A stretch of DNA of 64,000 nucleotides, from the NCBI RefSeq assembly GCF_900236475.1, contig NZ_LT963352.1, forward strand, positions 496,001 through 560,000. The letters run 5' to 3'. A program made the translations under genes and the position numbers. This DNA comes from Streptomyces chartreusis NRRL 3882. Lineage in GTDB: Bacteria; Actinomycetota; Actinomycetes; Streptomycetales; Streptomycetaceae. Below the pieces are notes generated by a model. The model was not told the DNA's origin and did not search any database. It saw only the letters and a list, made by a program, of their open reading frames with translations. This document shows, piece by piece, positions 52,147 through 60,764 of this stretch; position 1 is the stretch's first letter, and each line of letters opens with the position of its first letter.

Positions 52147-52429
52147 ACGCGTACCTCCCGCAAATAAGTTGTACGAACCATCTATATTTCGAGCCTGTTA
52201 CGCCCGCGGTCATGGGTCAACTCGTCGGCGGCGCGAGCGACCCCGGCCACCCCTGAAATCCAGCCACACTTTGCACACGCAATATCCGCGGACCCGCCGC
52301 ACCACGGGGGATCCTCGTCGAAAATCGGCCAGCGGCAAAAACTTCCCCAACTCCCGGACGACGACGACTCCGCAGGGGGCACCGAATGCCCCGAATGCCC
52401 TCATGGTGAATCCGCTCTATCGTGCTGTC

Positions 52430-53524
52430 ATGGAGCACGTTCTGAGTCCCGCGACCCTTGCCGAGCTGCGGCGCCCGCGCCCGTACCCCGCGGTCTCCGT
52501 GCTGACGCCGACCCACCGGCGCGATCCCTACAACGCCCAGGACCAGGTCCGGCTGCGCAATGCGGTCGCCGAGGCCAAGCGGCAACTGGAGGCCGATCCG
52601 GCGGTCAGCCGCGAACGACGGGCCGAGGTCGCCCGGCACCTCGACCAGGCGCTGTCCGAGGTCGATCTGACACACGCCGAGGACGGCCTGGTGATCTTCG
52701 CCGCCGCCGGTGAGCACCAGGTGTGGTCGCTCGCCCGGTCCGTGCCCGAACGCGTGGTGCTCTCGGACACCTTCCTCACCCGCAACCTCGTCTCCGCCCA
52801 GACGGCCAAGCGGCCGTTCTGGGTGCTGTCGCTCGCCGCCGACCGCGCGACCCTGTGGAACGGCGGCGTCGACCGCGTCGCCGAGCAGCGCGCCGACGGC
52901 TTCCCGCTGACCCGCCGCGTGGAGAACTTCGACCCGGAACGGCAGGAGAGGGTCGGCGACATGCCGAGCGCCTTCCGGGAGGAGCGCACCCGCCAGTTCC
53001 TGCGCGAGATCGACACCGCGATGAGCACCGTCCTGCGCGAGCACCCGCGACCGCTGTACGTCACCGGCCCGCCGGCCGCCCTCGCCCTGCTGGACGAGGT
53101 CGGCAGCGCCACCAAGGGGGCGGTGCACGTCCCGCACGGCGGCCTCGCGCACGGGACACCCGAGTCGGTGTGGCAGGCCATCCGGCCGGTGATCGAGACG
53201 GAGGCCCGCAGGGACACGGACGCCGTGGCCCGCGCCCTCGAAACGGCCCGGGGACGCCGGGAGTTCGCCGCCGGCGTCGACGAGCTCTGGCAGAGCGCCC
53301 GGGACGGCCGCGTCCGGCTGCTGGCCGTCGAGGAGAACTACCGCGTGAGGGTCAGCGACGCCGGGGATCATCTGATCCTCGCCGAGAGCGACGACCTCGG
53401 GTCCCGTGAGGACATCGTGGACGAGATCGTCGAGCAGTGCCTGGAGACCGGAGCCGACGTCCGCTTCGTACCGGACGGCACACTCGGCGAGGCGGACGGC
53501 ATCGCCGGCGTCCTGCGGTACTGA
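52430..53524 (+). CDS. baeRF3-type (eRF1-like) domain protein
   Basis: A 364-residue protein whose N-terminal half (ATLAELRRPRPYPAVSVLTPTHRRDPYNAQDQVRLRNAVAEAKRQL) and C-terminal beta/alpha part (GVDELWQSARDGRVRLLAVEENYRVRV) match the bacterial release-factor-like baeRF family 3. The role is thought to be in ribosome or translation stress, without experimental proof. ATG 52430 is seven bases after TATCGT (52418-52423), which fits a leaderless transcript; ATG 52403 is an alternative. Divergent from asnB. Confidence 0.75.
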   Translation: MEHVLSPATLAELRRPRPYPAVSVLTPTHRRDPYNAQDQVRLRNAVAEAKRQLEADPAVSRERRAEVARHLDQALSEVDLTHAEDGLVIFAAAGEHQVWSLARSVPERVVLSDTFLTRNLVSAQTAKRPFWVLSLAADRATLWNGGVDRVAEQRADGFPLTRRVENFDPERQERVGDMPSAFREERTRQFLREIDTAMSTVLREHPRPLYVTGPPAALALLDEVGSATKGAVHVPHGGLAHGTPESVWQAIRPVIETEARRDTDAVARALETARGRREFAAGVDELWQSARDGRVRLLAVEENYRVRVSDAGDHLILAESDDLGSREDIVDEIVEQCLETGADVRFVPDGTLGEADGIAGVLRY

Positions 53525-53794
53525 CACCTTCGAACACAGGGCCGTCGAACGCGCGCAGCACCCGGGGCCGCCGTCCCGACGGATCGTCAAACCCCCTGTG
53601 TAATCTACGACTTGACCCTTCGGAGGGGCCGCTCCACACCTACCTCGGAGTAACTCCGTGAGACCGTGGCATATGCCAGAAGCACCACCGTATCGTGTGT
53701 TGCCAAATCCCTTACAGGGCGTCGCGGGCTGTGCGACAGTCGTAACGGTCCCTCCGTCCGCCTTGGTCGTACCGTCCCCGCATCGGAGTGCGTC
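53525..53794. promoter_or_regulatory. Regulatory gap before the PP2C gene with a 12-bp palindrome
   Basis: TGGCATATGCCA at 53667-53678 is a perfect palindrome. A near-palindrome, CTCGGAGTAACTCCGTGAG (53644-53662), lies beside it. Together they mark a probable operator about 115 bp before the PP2C start. I see no gene in the 270 bases. Confidence 0.4.
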
Positions 53795-55198
53795 ATGCCG
53801 TCCCACCTCTCCGCGGACCGCCCAGCCGCCCAGCCGCCCGGACGCGGCTCGGTCGACGCGCTGATAACGCAGACGCGGCGGCTCAAGGGCGACGTGGACG
53901 CCGTGCGGCGCGACGCCGAGGGAGCGGAGTCGGACCACCCCCGGGGACGCTGGCAGCGCGCCCTGTACGACCTGGCCCTGCACCAGCTCAACGACCTCGA
54001 CGAGCACCTGGCCCAGCTGCGGGACGGCCCCCTGCCCGCGGCGGCCCCGGAACCCGCCGTGCCCGCACCCGGTTCACTGCTCAGCCGGGTCGGCAGCGCG
54101 GAGTGGAACCTGCTGACGGACGAGGCCAGTTGGTCCGGGGAGCTGTACCAGATCCTGGGCCGCGACCCCGCCGCTCCCCCGCTCACCCTCGACGAGCTGC
54201 CCTCCCTGGTGCTCGACGAGGACCGGCCGAAGCTGACGGCGATGGTCACGAACTGCCTCGTCGACGCCCGGCCCATCGACGGCGAGTTCCGTATCGCACG
54301 CCAGGGCGGCGACGTACGGACCGTGCACATGATGGGCGAACCGGTGCTCGACACGGACGGCAGCACCGCCTCGATGTGGGCCGTGCTGCGGGACGTCAGC
54401 GAACTGCGCCGCAGCCAGCGGGCGGTGAGCGAGACCCGTGACTCGCTCCCCGACGGGCAGGACGCACGGACCGGGCACCGGCTCGCGGTCGAGTTGCAGG
54501 AGGCCGTGCTGCCGCCGTGGCTCGGCTCCCTGCGGCTCCCGCACCGGGGTCCCAGGACCCTCGACCTCGCGGCCCGGCGCCTGCCGGCGGCCACGAACAC
54601 GCCGATCGGCGGTGACTGGTACGACGCGCTCGAACTGACCGACGGCGAGACCCTCCTCAGCGTCGGCGACCTCACCGGACACGGCGTCGGTGTCACGTCG
54701 AACATGACGATGCTGCTCGGTGCCGTACGCGGCATGGCGATGGCCGGCGCCCCGCCCGGCCGGCTGATGGCCTGGCTGAACCAGTTACTCGACGCCACCG
54801 TGCAACCCGCCCTCGGCAGCGCCGTCTGCTGCCGCTACCGCCCCGGGACCCGCACCCTGGTGTGGGCGCAGGCCGGACACCCCGCCCCGCTGCTGTTCCG
54901 CGACGGGACGGGGCGTGTGCTGGACGCACCGGACGGCGTCCTGCTCGGCGCCACCTCGGGCGCCGTCTACGGGCAGACCGAAGAGACCCTCGAGGTGGGC
55001 GACCTGCTGCTCCTGCACACCGACGGGCTGGTACCCGGGCACACCGGAACGGCGGCCTCGAACCTCCTCCTCGACCTGGCGCCGCGGCTGACCGGGACCG
55101 CCACCGCACAGGACTGCGTACGGACGGTGGTCCAGGAGTTCGGCGAATGCGAGCGCGCGGACAACGCCTGCGTGCTCGTCGCCAAGGTCACGTCATAG
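53795..55198 (+). CDS. PAS-PP2C/SpoIIE-type serine phosphatase with a TTA codon
   Basis: A 467-residue protein. An N-terminal helical part (about 20-90) and PAS-like sensor (about 100-215) precede a SpoIIE/RsbU-like PP2C phosphatase (about 240-465). The metal-binding Asp residues are in GGDWYDAL, VGDLTGHGV, HTDGLV and RADNACVLVAK. Such phosphatases reactivate anti-anti-sigma factors in stress and development pathways, so it could feed the SigB-type system at 14.5-16 kb; that is speculation. Codon 331 is TTA (54785-54787), so it should depend on bldA. ATG 53795 is the first start after the operator region. Confidence 0.88.
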   Translation: MPSHLSADRPAAQPPGRGSVDALITQTRRLKGDVDAVRRDAEGAESDHPRGRWQRALYDLALHQLNDLDEHLAQLRDGPLPAAAPEPAVPAPGSLLSRVGSAEWNLLTDEASWSGELYQILGRDPAAPPLTLDELPSLVLDEDRPKLTAMVTNCLVDARPIDGEFRIARQGGDVRTVHMMGEPVLDTDGSTASMWAVLRDVSELRRSQRAVSETRDSLPDGQDARTGHRLAVELQEAVLPPWLGSLRLPHRGPRTLDLAARRLPAATNTPIGGDWYDALELTDGETLLSVGDLTGHGVGVTSNMTMLLGAVRGMAMAGAPPGRLMAWLNQLLDATVQPALGSAVCCRYRPGTRTLVWAQAGHPAPLLFRDGTGRVLDAPDGVLLGATSGAVYGQTEETLEVGDLLLLHTDGLVPGHTGTAASNLLLDLAPRLTGTATAQDCVRTVVQEFGECERADNACVLVAKVTS

Positions 55199-55203
55199 GA
55201 AAC

Positions 55204-56697
55204 TCAGGCCTGTGCGTTGTTGCCGCCCCTGCCCTTCGTCTTCGGCAGGGCGAGCTTGATCTCCTCCCGCAGCTCCTGGATCTTCGGGTAGCCGGAGTAC
55301 TGGGCGGTGAGCCGGTACATCTGGCGCAGCCGGTCCCAGGTGCGATGGGAGGAGTTGGAGCCCATCGACACCAGTGCCAGTCGCGCGTACCGGTCGGCCT
55401 GTTCGGGGTCGTCCGCGATGAAGCACGCCGAGGCCATCGACAGATAGTCGAAGATCTTCGACCGCTGCCGGCCGTCGACCCGCAGGGCGAGCGCCTTCTC
55501 GGCGTAGTGCTGGGCATGCGCGGCCGCGTCCGGCTCGAACTCGGCGAGCGTGCGGTAGGCCAGGGCCTGCATGCCGTAGAGATCCTCCTCCTTGAAGGTC
55601 TGCATCCAGTCCGGTGGTGGTACGTCGGCCTTGTCGGAGACGAACAGGTCCTCGGCCTGCCCGAGCGTGCGGCGCATGGCCTGGCCCTTGCCCATCGAGG
55701 CCTGTGCCCAGGCCTCGATGGTGCAGAGCATCGCCCGGGTGCGGGGCAGCACCTCGTCACCGGAGCCGGACGTGGCCAGCTTCATCAGGTCCAGGGCCTC
55801 GTCCGGCTTGCCCAGGTGCACCATCTGGCGGGCCGCACGGGAGAGTGCCTCGCCCGCGCGGGGCCGGTCCCCGCCCTCTCTCGCCGCGTGCGCGGCGATG
55901 ACGAAGTACTTCTGGGCCGTGGGCTCCAGGCCGACGTCGTGCGACATCCAGCCCGCGAGGACGGCCAGGTTGGCGGCGACGCCCCACAGGCGCCGCTGGA
56001 GATGGGGTGGGTGACGGTAGGCGAGCATGCCGCCCACCTCGTTGAGCTGGCCCACCACGGCCTTGCGCTGGAGCCCGCCGCCGCGGGCCGCGTCCCAGGC
56101 GCGGAACACCTCGACCGAGCGCTCCAGTTCCTCGATCTCCTGCGACCCGATGGGGGCGGCCTCGTAGCGGTCGAACCCAGCGGGGTCGGCGTGCAGGGGA
56201 TGGTCGAGGTCGGGAGCGTCGGCGGTCAGGGCAGGGTCGGTGTGCAGCCAGTCGTACATGGCGCTGCTGAGTGCGGATCCCGCGGCGAGCGCGGCGCCCG
56301 CGCCCACCAAGCCGCGTCGGTTGAGCATGAGGTCCATTCCCGTGAATTCGGTGAGGACCGCGGCGGTCCGCTCGGGCGCCCACGGCACTCCGTCGGGAGA
56401 CTCCGCGCTCCCGCCGCCCTGCCGCTTCCCCGCACGCCCGTGCCGGACCAGACCGAGGTCCTCGATGGTCACGACACGGCCGAGACGCTCGGTGAACAGA
56501 GCCGCCAGCACCCGCGGCACCGGATCGCGCGGGATCTCTCCCATGTCGATCCACCGCCGCACCCGGGAGGTGTCGGTCGCCAGCTGGGGATGGCCCATGG
56601 CCGCCGCCTGCCGGTTGACCAGCCTCGCGAGTTCGCCCTTGGACCAGCCGGCCAGGCCGAACAGGTCCGCGAGCCGGGTGTTGGGTTGTCCGCTCAC
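55204..56697 (-). CDS. nsdB: NsdB-type regulator of development and antibiotic production
   Basis: A 497-residue protein. The N-terminus has an XRE-like helix-turn-helix (about 10-65, LADLFGLAGWSKGELARLVNRQAAAMGH and VRRWIDMGEIPRDPVPRVLAALFTERLG). The rest (about 180-490) is TPR-like helical repeats. This pattern and the LAGWSKGELARLVNRQA segment match NsdB, a paralogue of NsdA that negatively affects sporulation and antibiotic production in S. coelicolor. GTG 56697 has GGGGGC upstream. Its two flanking genes each contain a TTA codon. Confidence 0.85.
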   Translation of the reverse strand: MSGQPNTRLADLFGLAGWSKGELARLVNRQAAAMGHPQLATDTSRVRRWIDMGEIPRDPVPRVLAALFTERLGRVVTIEDLGLVRHGRAGKRQGGGSAESPDGVPWAPERTAAVLTEFTGMDLMLNRRGLVGAGAALAAGSALSSAMYDWLHTDPALTADAPDLDHPLHADPAGFDRYEAAPIGSQEIEELERSVEVFRAWDAARGGGLQRKAVVGQLNEVGGMLAYRHPPHLQRRLWGVAANLAVLAGWMSHDVGLEPTAQKYFVIAAHAAREGGDRPRAGEALSRAARQMVHLGKPDEALDLMKLATSGSGDEVLPRTRAMLCTIEAWAQASMGKGQAMRRTLGQAEDLFVSDKADVPPPDWMQTFKEEDLYGMQALAYRTLAEFEPDAAAHAQHYAEKALALRVDGRQRSKIFDYLSMASACFIADDPEQADRYARLALVSMGSNSSHRTWDRLRQMYRLTAQYSGYPKIQELREEIKLALPKTKGRGGNNAQA

Positions 56698-56758
56698 GTC
56701 AAGCCCCCAGGTTCTCGGCTGAGTTGACAGTAGCCCGGGGAGACTTGCCGGGCGACTA

Positions 56759-56786
56759 TTCGCCAGGGTTCGCCAGGGTGCGCCAG
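56759..56786. repeat. Three 10-bp direct repeats upstream of nsdB
   Basis: TTCGCCAGGG, TTCGCCAGGG and TGCGCCAGAT in tandem, one helical turn apart, 62-90 bp upstream of the nsdB GTG and about 150 bp before the divergent phosphotransferase start. Confidence 0.6.
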
Positions 56787-56931
56787 ATGGTGTGCCACTG
56801 GTCATCGGGTGTCAGGTAGGAACGCGCCACCCCGACCCGGTCGCCGCAGGGACATTCCCCAGGGTGCTCCCGGGAGTCCGGGCCGGGTGGTGCGCTGTCG
56901 TCGCAGGCACACGAAGGGATCTGTCTCGCCC

Positions 56932-58071
56932 ATGTACGCAGCATCGTCCTCCGTGTCCGCACCGCCCCGGTCGCTGCACCCCCGTCCCACGGACAGCGGC
57001 CCCTACCTCGCCCCCGCGCGGCCGGCGGCCCCCGTGCTCGGTGCGGGCAGGGCGCGGCGCGGCGCGGTCCTCGGCACCCAACCGCTCAGCGGGAGACTCG
57101 ACTTGTCCGGCCCTCAGGGCGCGCAGCTGCGCACGGCGATCGCGTCGGTGCACCGCATCTGCCCGGAGTTCGCCCCGGTGCAGGTCCTGCGCCGCAACGG
57201 GCGGTCCGTGCTCCTGGTCGGCACGACCGGTCGCAGCTCGGCCGTCGCCAAGTGTTTACTGGACCACTCCCCCGCCTGGTCCGAGCGGATCCGCCACGAG
57301 ATAGCGGCGTACCGCTCGTTCGTCCGGCACCGCCCTCCGGTGCGCGTGCCGAGACTGATCGCGGCGGACCCGGACAACTGCACCCTGGTGATCGAGCGGA
57401 TGCCGGGGCGGGTTGCGGCGCTCCAGCGGCACCCGGCCGAAGCGCCGCCGCGGGCGGACATCAGGGCGGCACTCGGCGCGATCTGCCGGCTGAACGCCTG
57501 GCGGCCGCCGGCGGGCACGTTCGACGCCCCGCTGGACTACGCCGCCCGGATCTCCCGGTACCACGAGCTGGGCCTGCTCACCGACCGGGACCTGGGCGAT
57601 CTCCAGAAACTGCTGCACGGCATCGCGCAGGCGGCCGGGCGGCAGGGCATGGGCCAGTTCTGCCACGGCGACGCACTGCTGTCGAACATCCTCCTGTCAC
57701 CGGCCGGTCCAGTGCTGGTGGACTGGGAGCACGCGGGCTGGTATCTGCCGGGGTACGACCTGGCGACGCTGTGGTCGGTGCTCGGGGACGCGCCGGTCGC
57801 CCGTCGTCAGATCAGCCAGATCGCACAGTCGGCGGGACCGGCGTCCAGGGACGCCTTCCTGGTGAACCTGATGCTGGTGCTGACCCGGGAGATCCGGACG
57901 TACGAGACGGCCGTGCAGCGTTCGATGCACGACACGACCCCGGCGGCACCGGGTACGGCCCACCCTGGTGCTGCGCCGTCCGGCGAGGAGCAGCGGCTGC
58001 TGCTGCGGCGGCTGCACGACGACTGTCAGATGGCCCGGCGGGCCGTGCGCGCGGCGGTCGGCACTCGCTGA
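56932..58071 (+). CDS. Aminoglycoside-phosphotransferase-fold protein with a TTA codon
   Basis: A 379-residue protein with the APH kinase fold: [27 protein letters not shown] (ATP Lys), [13 protein letters not shown] (catalytic HGD and Asn) and [21 protein letters not shown] (metal Asp). A Pro-rich N-terminus (about 1-60) is unlike resistance enzymes, so it may phosphorylate a small molecule or antibiotic in the cell. Codon 109 is TTA (57256-57258). ATG 56932 lies in the divergent region with nsdB. A 46-bp perfect hairpin ends the gene. Confidence 0.85.
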   Translation: MYAASSSVSAPPRSLHPRPTDSGPYLAPARPAAPVLGAGRARRGAVLGTQPLSGRLDLSGPQGAQLRTAIASVHRICPEFAPVQVLRRNGRSVLLVGTTGRSSAVAKCLLDHSPAWSERIRHEIAAYRSFVRHRPPVRVPRLIAADPDNCTLVIERMPGRVAALQRHPAEAPPRADIRAALGAICRLNAWRPPAGTFDAPLDYAARISRYHELGLLTDRDLGDLQKLLHGIAQAAGRQGMGQFCHGDALLSNILLSPAGPVLVDWEHAGWYLPGYDLATLWSVLGDAPVARRQISQIAQSAGPASRDAFLVNLMLVLTREIRTYETAVQRSMHDTTPAAPGTAHPGAAPSGEEQRLLLRRLHDDCQMARRAVRAAVGTR

Positions 58072-58077
58072 CGGGGA

Positions 58078-58123
58078 CGAAGGGGCCGCTGTGTGCCTGG
58101 ACAGGCACACAGCGGCCCCTTCG
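58078..58123. terminator. Exceptionally strong bidirectional terminator
   Basis: A 46-bp perfect inverted repeat: 22-base arms beginning CGAAGGGGCCGCTGTGTG and ending in its exact complement CAGCGGCCCCTTCG, with a two-base centre. It separates the phosphotransferase gene from the convergent gene at 58149. Confidence 0.9.
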
Positions 58124-58148
58124 TGTGTGCGGCGCGCCGCCCTTCGGT

Positions 58149-58646
58149 TCAGCCCTGCTGGAACAGCTCGGCGGGCAGCGGTTTGAGGAGGGCGTACAGG
58201 TCGTCCGTGATGGGCCGGTCCCAGGCGGCGATGGTCACCAGGACGTTGTCGCTGCGGTCGAACTGCACGCAGGAGATGCGGCCCTCGGAAAGCTTGACGC
58301 GGCGCACGATCAGGAGGTTGTCGCCCTGCATCACCGGCACGTCCTCGGTGCCGACGACGGTGACCTCCTCGTCGTTCTCCAGGGCCAGCAGCAGCTGCGC
58401 CACCTCGAAGGGGACCTGCCCCTCGGGGACCTCGCGGGCCGGGGAGCCCTCCGGCAGGTTGCCGATGATCATCGCGGGACCGCGGCCGCCGAACAGGTCG
58501 TAACGCAGGAAGACGCCCTGGCAGGTGCCGTCGGGCGCGGGCAGCAGTCCCGCACCGAGGTTGCCGGGCCAGTCGCCCGGGTCCATGGCCAGTACGTCGA
58601 AGTCGGGCCCGGCGGGCGTGGCGCTGCGGCGGCGGAGGAACGACAT
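58149..58646 (-). CDS. Hypothetical protein
   Basis: A 165-residue soluble protein: FDVLAMDPGDWPGNLGAGLLPAPDGTCQGVFLRYDLFGGRGPAMIIGNLPEGSP, then PFEVAQLLLALENDEEVTVVGTED and SCVQFDRSDNVLVTIAAWDRPI. It looks like an alpha/beta protein conserved in Streptomyces but I cannot name a family. ATG 58646 is chosen over the 58778 frame, which would overlap the neighbouring gene. Confidence 0.7.
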   Translation of the reverse strand: MSFLRRRSATPAGPDFDVLAMDPGDWPGNLGAGLLPAPDGTCQGVFLRYDLFGGRGPAMIIGNLPEGSPAREVPEGQVPFEVAQLLLALENDEEVTVVGTEDVPVMQGDNLLIVRRVKLSEGRISCVQFDRSDNVLVTIAAWDRPITDDLYALLKPLPAELFQQG

Positions 58647-58705
58647 GCCGCCATGGTACGTGGCCCGGCCTGCGAAGTGTCGCGAGGGCGGCGACCCGAT
58701 CGGCC

Positions 58706-59305
58706 CTACGCCGTCGTCCGGTGCCGTCGGTGGTGGCGGGCCACCCGGGCGCGGTTGCCGCAGGACGGATTGCACCACTCCTGGCGCGGGTGGTCCTTGA
58801 GGAAGTACCGCACGCAGCGGGGCGCGCGGCAGGCCCGCAGCCGGTCGCGGTCGGGGCTCGCGAGGAACGCGATCACGGCGTGCGCGAGGGCGGAGGTCAG
58901 GTCGTCGCCGCCGCGTACGGGCCGCTGACGGACCTCGGGTCCGGTCCCCTCGGGCCAGTTCAGGACGGGCACGGTGGGGGTGCGGGCGGCTGCCTCGTTG
59001 AGGCGCCGTACGGCCTCGGGTACGGGCAGGAGACGGGCCGCGTCGGCGGGGCTCGGCTCGCCGGGGCGCACGGCGCGGGCGAAGAGTGCGCGGACGGCGG
59101 CCCGCAGGTCGCGGACGGTGGCGAGCTGCGCGGCGTCGGCCGTGAAACGGCCGGCGTCCGGCAGGGCCTCGGAGTGTGTCCGGACCCAGGCGGTCAGGCC
59201 TGCCGGGTCGGTCAGGTCGTCGGCGACACCGCCGTTGCCGTCGTGCCGGATGGTGAGGGCCAGCTCCAGGGCGAGCCGGGCGTCCCTGCTGATCGGTTCC
59301 CGCAT
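58706..59305 (-). CDS. CGNR zinc-finger (ABATE) protein
   Basis: A 199-residue putative stress-related DNA-binding protein. The N-terminal ABATE domain (about 1-145) has LALELALTIRHDGNGG and LRAAVRALFARAV. The C-terminal CGNR zinc finger reads RACRAPRCVRYFLKDHPRQEWCNPSCGNRARVARHHRR. Such proteins are predicted transcription factors. ATG 59305 is used; an upstream ATG at 59335 has no ribosome site. Divergent from nothing; it reads away from the universal stress protein on the same strand. Confidence 0.88.
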   Translation of the reverse strand: MREPISRDARLALELALTIRHDGNGGVADDLTDPAGLTAWVRTHSEALPDAGRFTADAAQLATVRDLRAAVRALFARAVRPGEPSPADAARLLPVPEAVRRLNEAAARTPTVPVLNWPEGTGPEVRQRPVRGGDDLTSALAHAVIAFLASPDRDRLRACRAPRCVRYFLKDHPRQEWCNPSCGNRARVARHHRRHRTTA

Positions 59306-59345
59306 GGGCCTAATGATAGGCCGCCCGGCACCCATTACATCGGGG

Positions 59346-60248
59346 TCAGTCCTCCGGTGGTGCCGGCGGGACCACCGCGACGGGGCTCGCGGCGTGCAGC
59401 AGGACGGCGTGGGTGACCGAGCCCATCATGCGGGCGGGTGCCAGCAGGTGCCGCCGGTGACGGCCCACGACGACGAGGTCGGCGCCCGGCGAGGCCGCCA
59501 CGAGGTGTCCGGCGGCGTCGCCCGCCGCCGGAACCGTCTCGACCGCGACGTCGGGGTGCCGTTCGCGGTAGGGGGCGAGGAATCCCTCGGCGAGGATCCG
59601 GGTCTCGTCCTCGATGACGTTCTGGTCGACGATCGGCGGGGGCAGCTCGCCGGGCATCATCCAGGGCTGCGCGGGCCACGGGTAGGCGGCGACCGCCTGG
59701 AGCCGGGCGCCGCGCCGGGTGGCCTCGGCGAAGGCGAACTCGAGTGTGGCCTCGTCGGGACCGTCCACCTTCAGGCCGACGACCACGCGGGAGCCGGGAC
59801 CGGGCCGCGTCTCACCGTGGACGTCGCGCCCGGGCCGGGGCACCACCACGACGGGGCACTCGGCGTCGCGGGCGGCGGCCATGCCGTTGGAGCCGAGCAG
59901 CAGGCTGGCGAAACCGCCGCGGCCCCGGGAACCGAGGACCAGCAGCTGGGCGGAGGAGCCCAGTTCGGGCAGGACGGCGCCGGGGGCGCCCTCCAGGGCG
60001 AGGTACTCCGTGTCCGGCCGGGCGGAGAGGCTCTCCAGGTGGGCGCGGACCCGGTCGAGCACCGGGTCGTCGTGCGGGTCCGGCGGTCCGGCGGCCAGCA
60101 CCTCGGGCTGCGCCCAGTGGGCGTACTGACGTACATGCACCACACGCAGGGGTGCCGAACGCCGGCGGGCCGCGTCGAGGGCCCACTCCAGGGCGCGCAG
60201 GCTGTCGTCCGAACCGTCGACCGCCGCGATGACCGGCAGGGTGCTCAT
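59346..60248 (-). CDS. Universal stress protein (two UspA domains)
   Basis: A 300-residue tandem Usp protein. Domain 1 (about 5-140) has AAVDGSDDSLRALEWAL and the ATP-binding GSRGRGGFASLLLGSNG. Domain 2 (about 155-295) has VVVGLKVDGPDEATLEFAF and GRHRRHLLAPARMMGSVTHAV, a weaker ATP motif. Usp proteins accumulate under starvation or redox stress. It is transcribed with 40 bp to the CGNR gene, which may be co-transcribed. Confidence 0.9.
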   Translation of the reverse strand: MSTLPVIAAVDGSDDSLRALEWALDAARRRSAPLRVVHVRQYAHWAQPEVLAAGPPDPHDDPVLDRVRAHLESLSARPDTEYLALEGAPGAVLPELGSSAQLLVLGSRGRGGFASLLLGSNGMAAARDAECPVVVVPRPGRDVHGETRPGPGSRVVVGLKVDGPDEATLEFAFAEATRRGARLQAVAAYPWPAQPWMMPGELPPPIVDQNVIEDETRILAEGFLAPYRERHPDVAVETVPAAGDAAGHLVAASPGADLVVVGRHRRHLLAPARMMGSVTHAVLLHAASPVAVVPPAPPED

Positions 60249-60367
60249 GGGTTCCTCGCCTTCCGGGATACGACCGTGCCTCCGGGGCCAGCCTGGCTCA
60301 GGCGCGGGCCGGGGGAGGATGTCTCAGGTCGCGTGTTTCGGAAATGCGGGCGGAACACCCCCGGATC

Positions 60368-60385
60368 GGCCGTGGGGTCACGGCC
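60368..60385 (-). terminator. Terminator after the DUF397 gene
   Basis: GGCCGTG-gggt-CACGGCC, a perfect seven-pair stem downstream of the DUF397 gene and before the universal stress gene. Confidence 0.55.
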
Positions 60386-60436
60386 GGTCCGGGACGGTTC
60401 CCTGGGTGCCGCGGTCGTGGTCGCGCGGCGTCGCGG

Positions 60437-60679
60437 TCAGGTGAGGTCGAACTCCCCTTCCCGCGCTCCCGACACGAACGCGCCCCACTCGGCGGGCGTG
60501 AAGATCAGGGAGGGGCTCTCCGGACGGGCACTGTTCCGCATGGCGATGAAGCCCTCTACGAAGGCGATCTGGACATCCCCCCGCCCCCGGCTGCTGGACT
60601 GCCACTGTGCGTTGGTGAGGTCCAGCTCCGGCTTGTCCCAGCCCGTGAGCGGGCGCTGCTGGGTGGTGGTCTCGGCCAC
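60437..60679 (-). CDS. DUF397 domain protein
   Basis: An 80-residue protein containing the DUF397 unit (LDLTNAQWQSSSRGRGDVQIAFVEGFIAMRNSARPESPSLIFTPAEWGAFVSGARE). DUF397 proteins usually sit beside and bind a helix-turn-helix DUF5753 regulator in sporulation-linked pairs. No such regulator is adjacent here, so it is an orphan. ATG 60679 has GGGAGGAGC upstream. Confidence 0.9.
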   Translation of the reverse strand: MAETTTQQRPLTGWDKPELDLTNAQWQSSSRGRGDVQIAFVEGFIAMRNSARPESPSLIFTPAEWGAFVSGAREGEFDLT

Positions 60680-60737
60680 GTCCGTGCTCCTCCCGGTTCG
60701 TCGTCCGCGGCCAGCCTAGCGATCGTGTCCCACCGCC

Positions 60738-60764
60738 GACAGGGCACGTGAGGGGGACCCTGTC
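60738..60764 (-). terminator. Terminator of the thiolase operon
   Basis: GACAGGG-N13-CCCTGTC spans the stop codon of the last thiolase gene; seven pairs. Confidence 0.55.

Noticed and set aside
56756..56962. 68-residue minus-strand ORF in the nsdB upstream gap
   Set aside because: Cys/Pro-rich and low-complexity, no ribosome site, overlaps the repeats and the APH start region.
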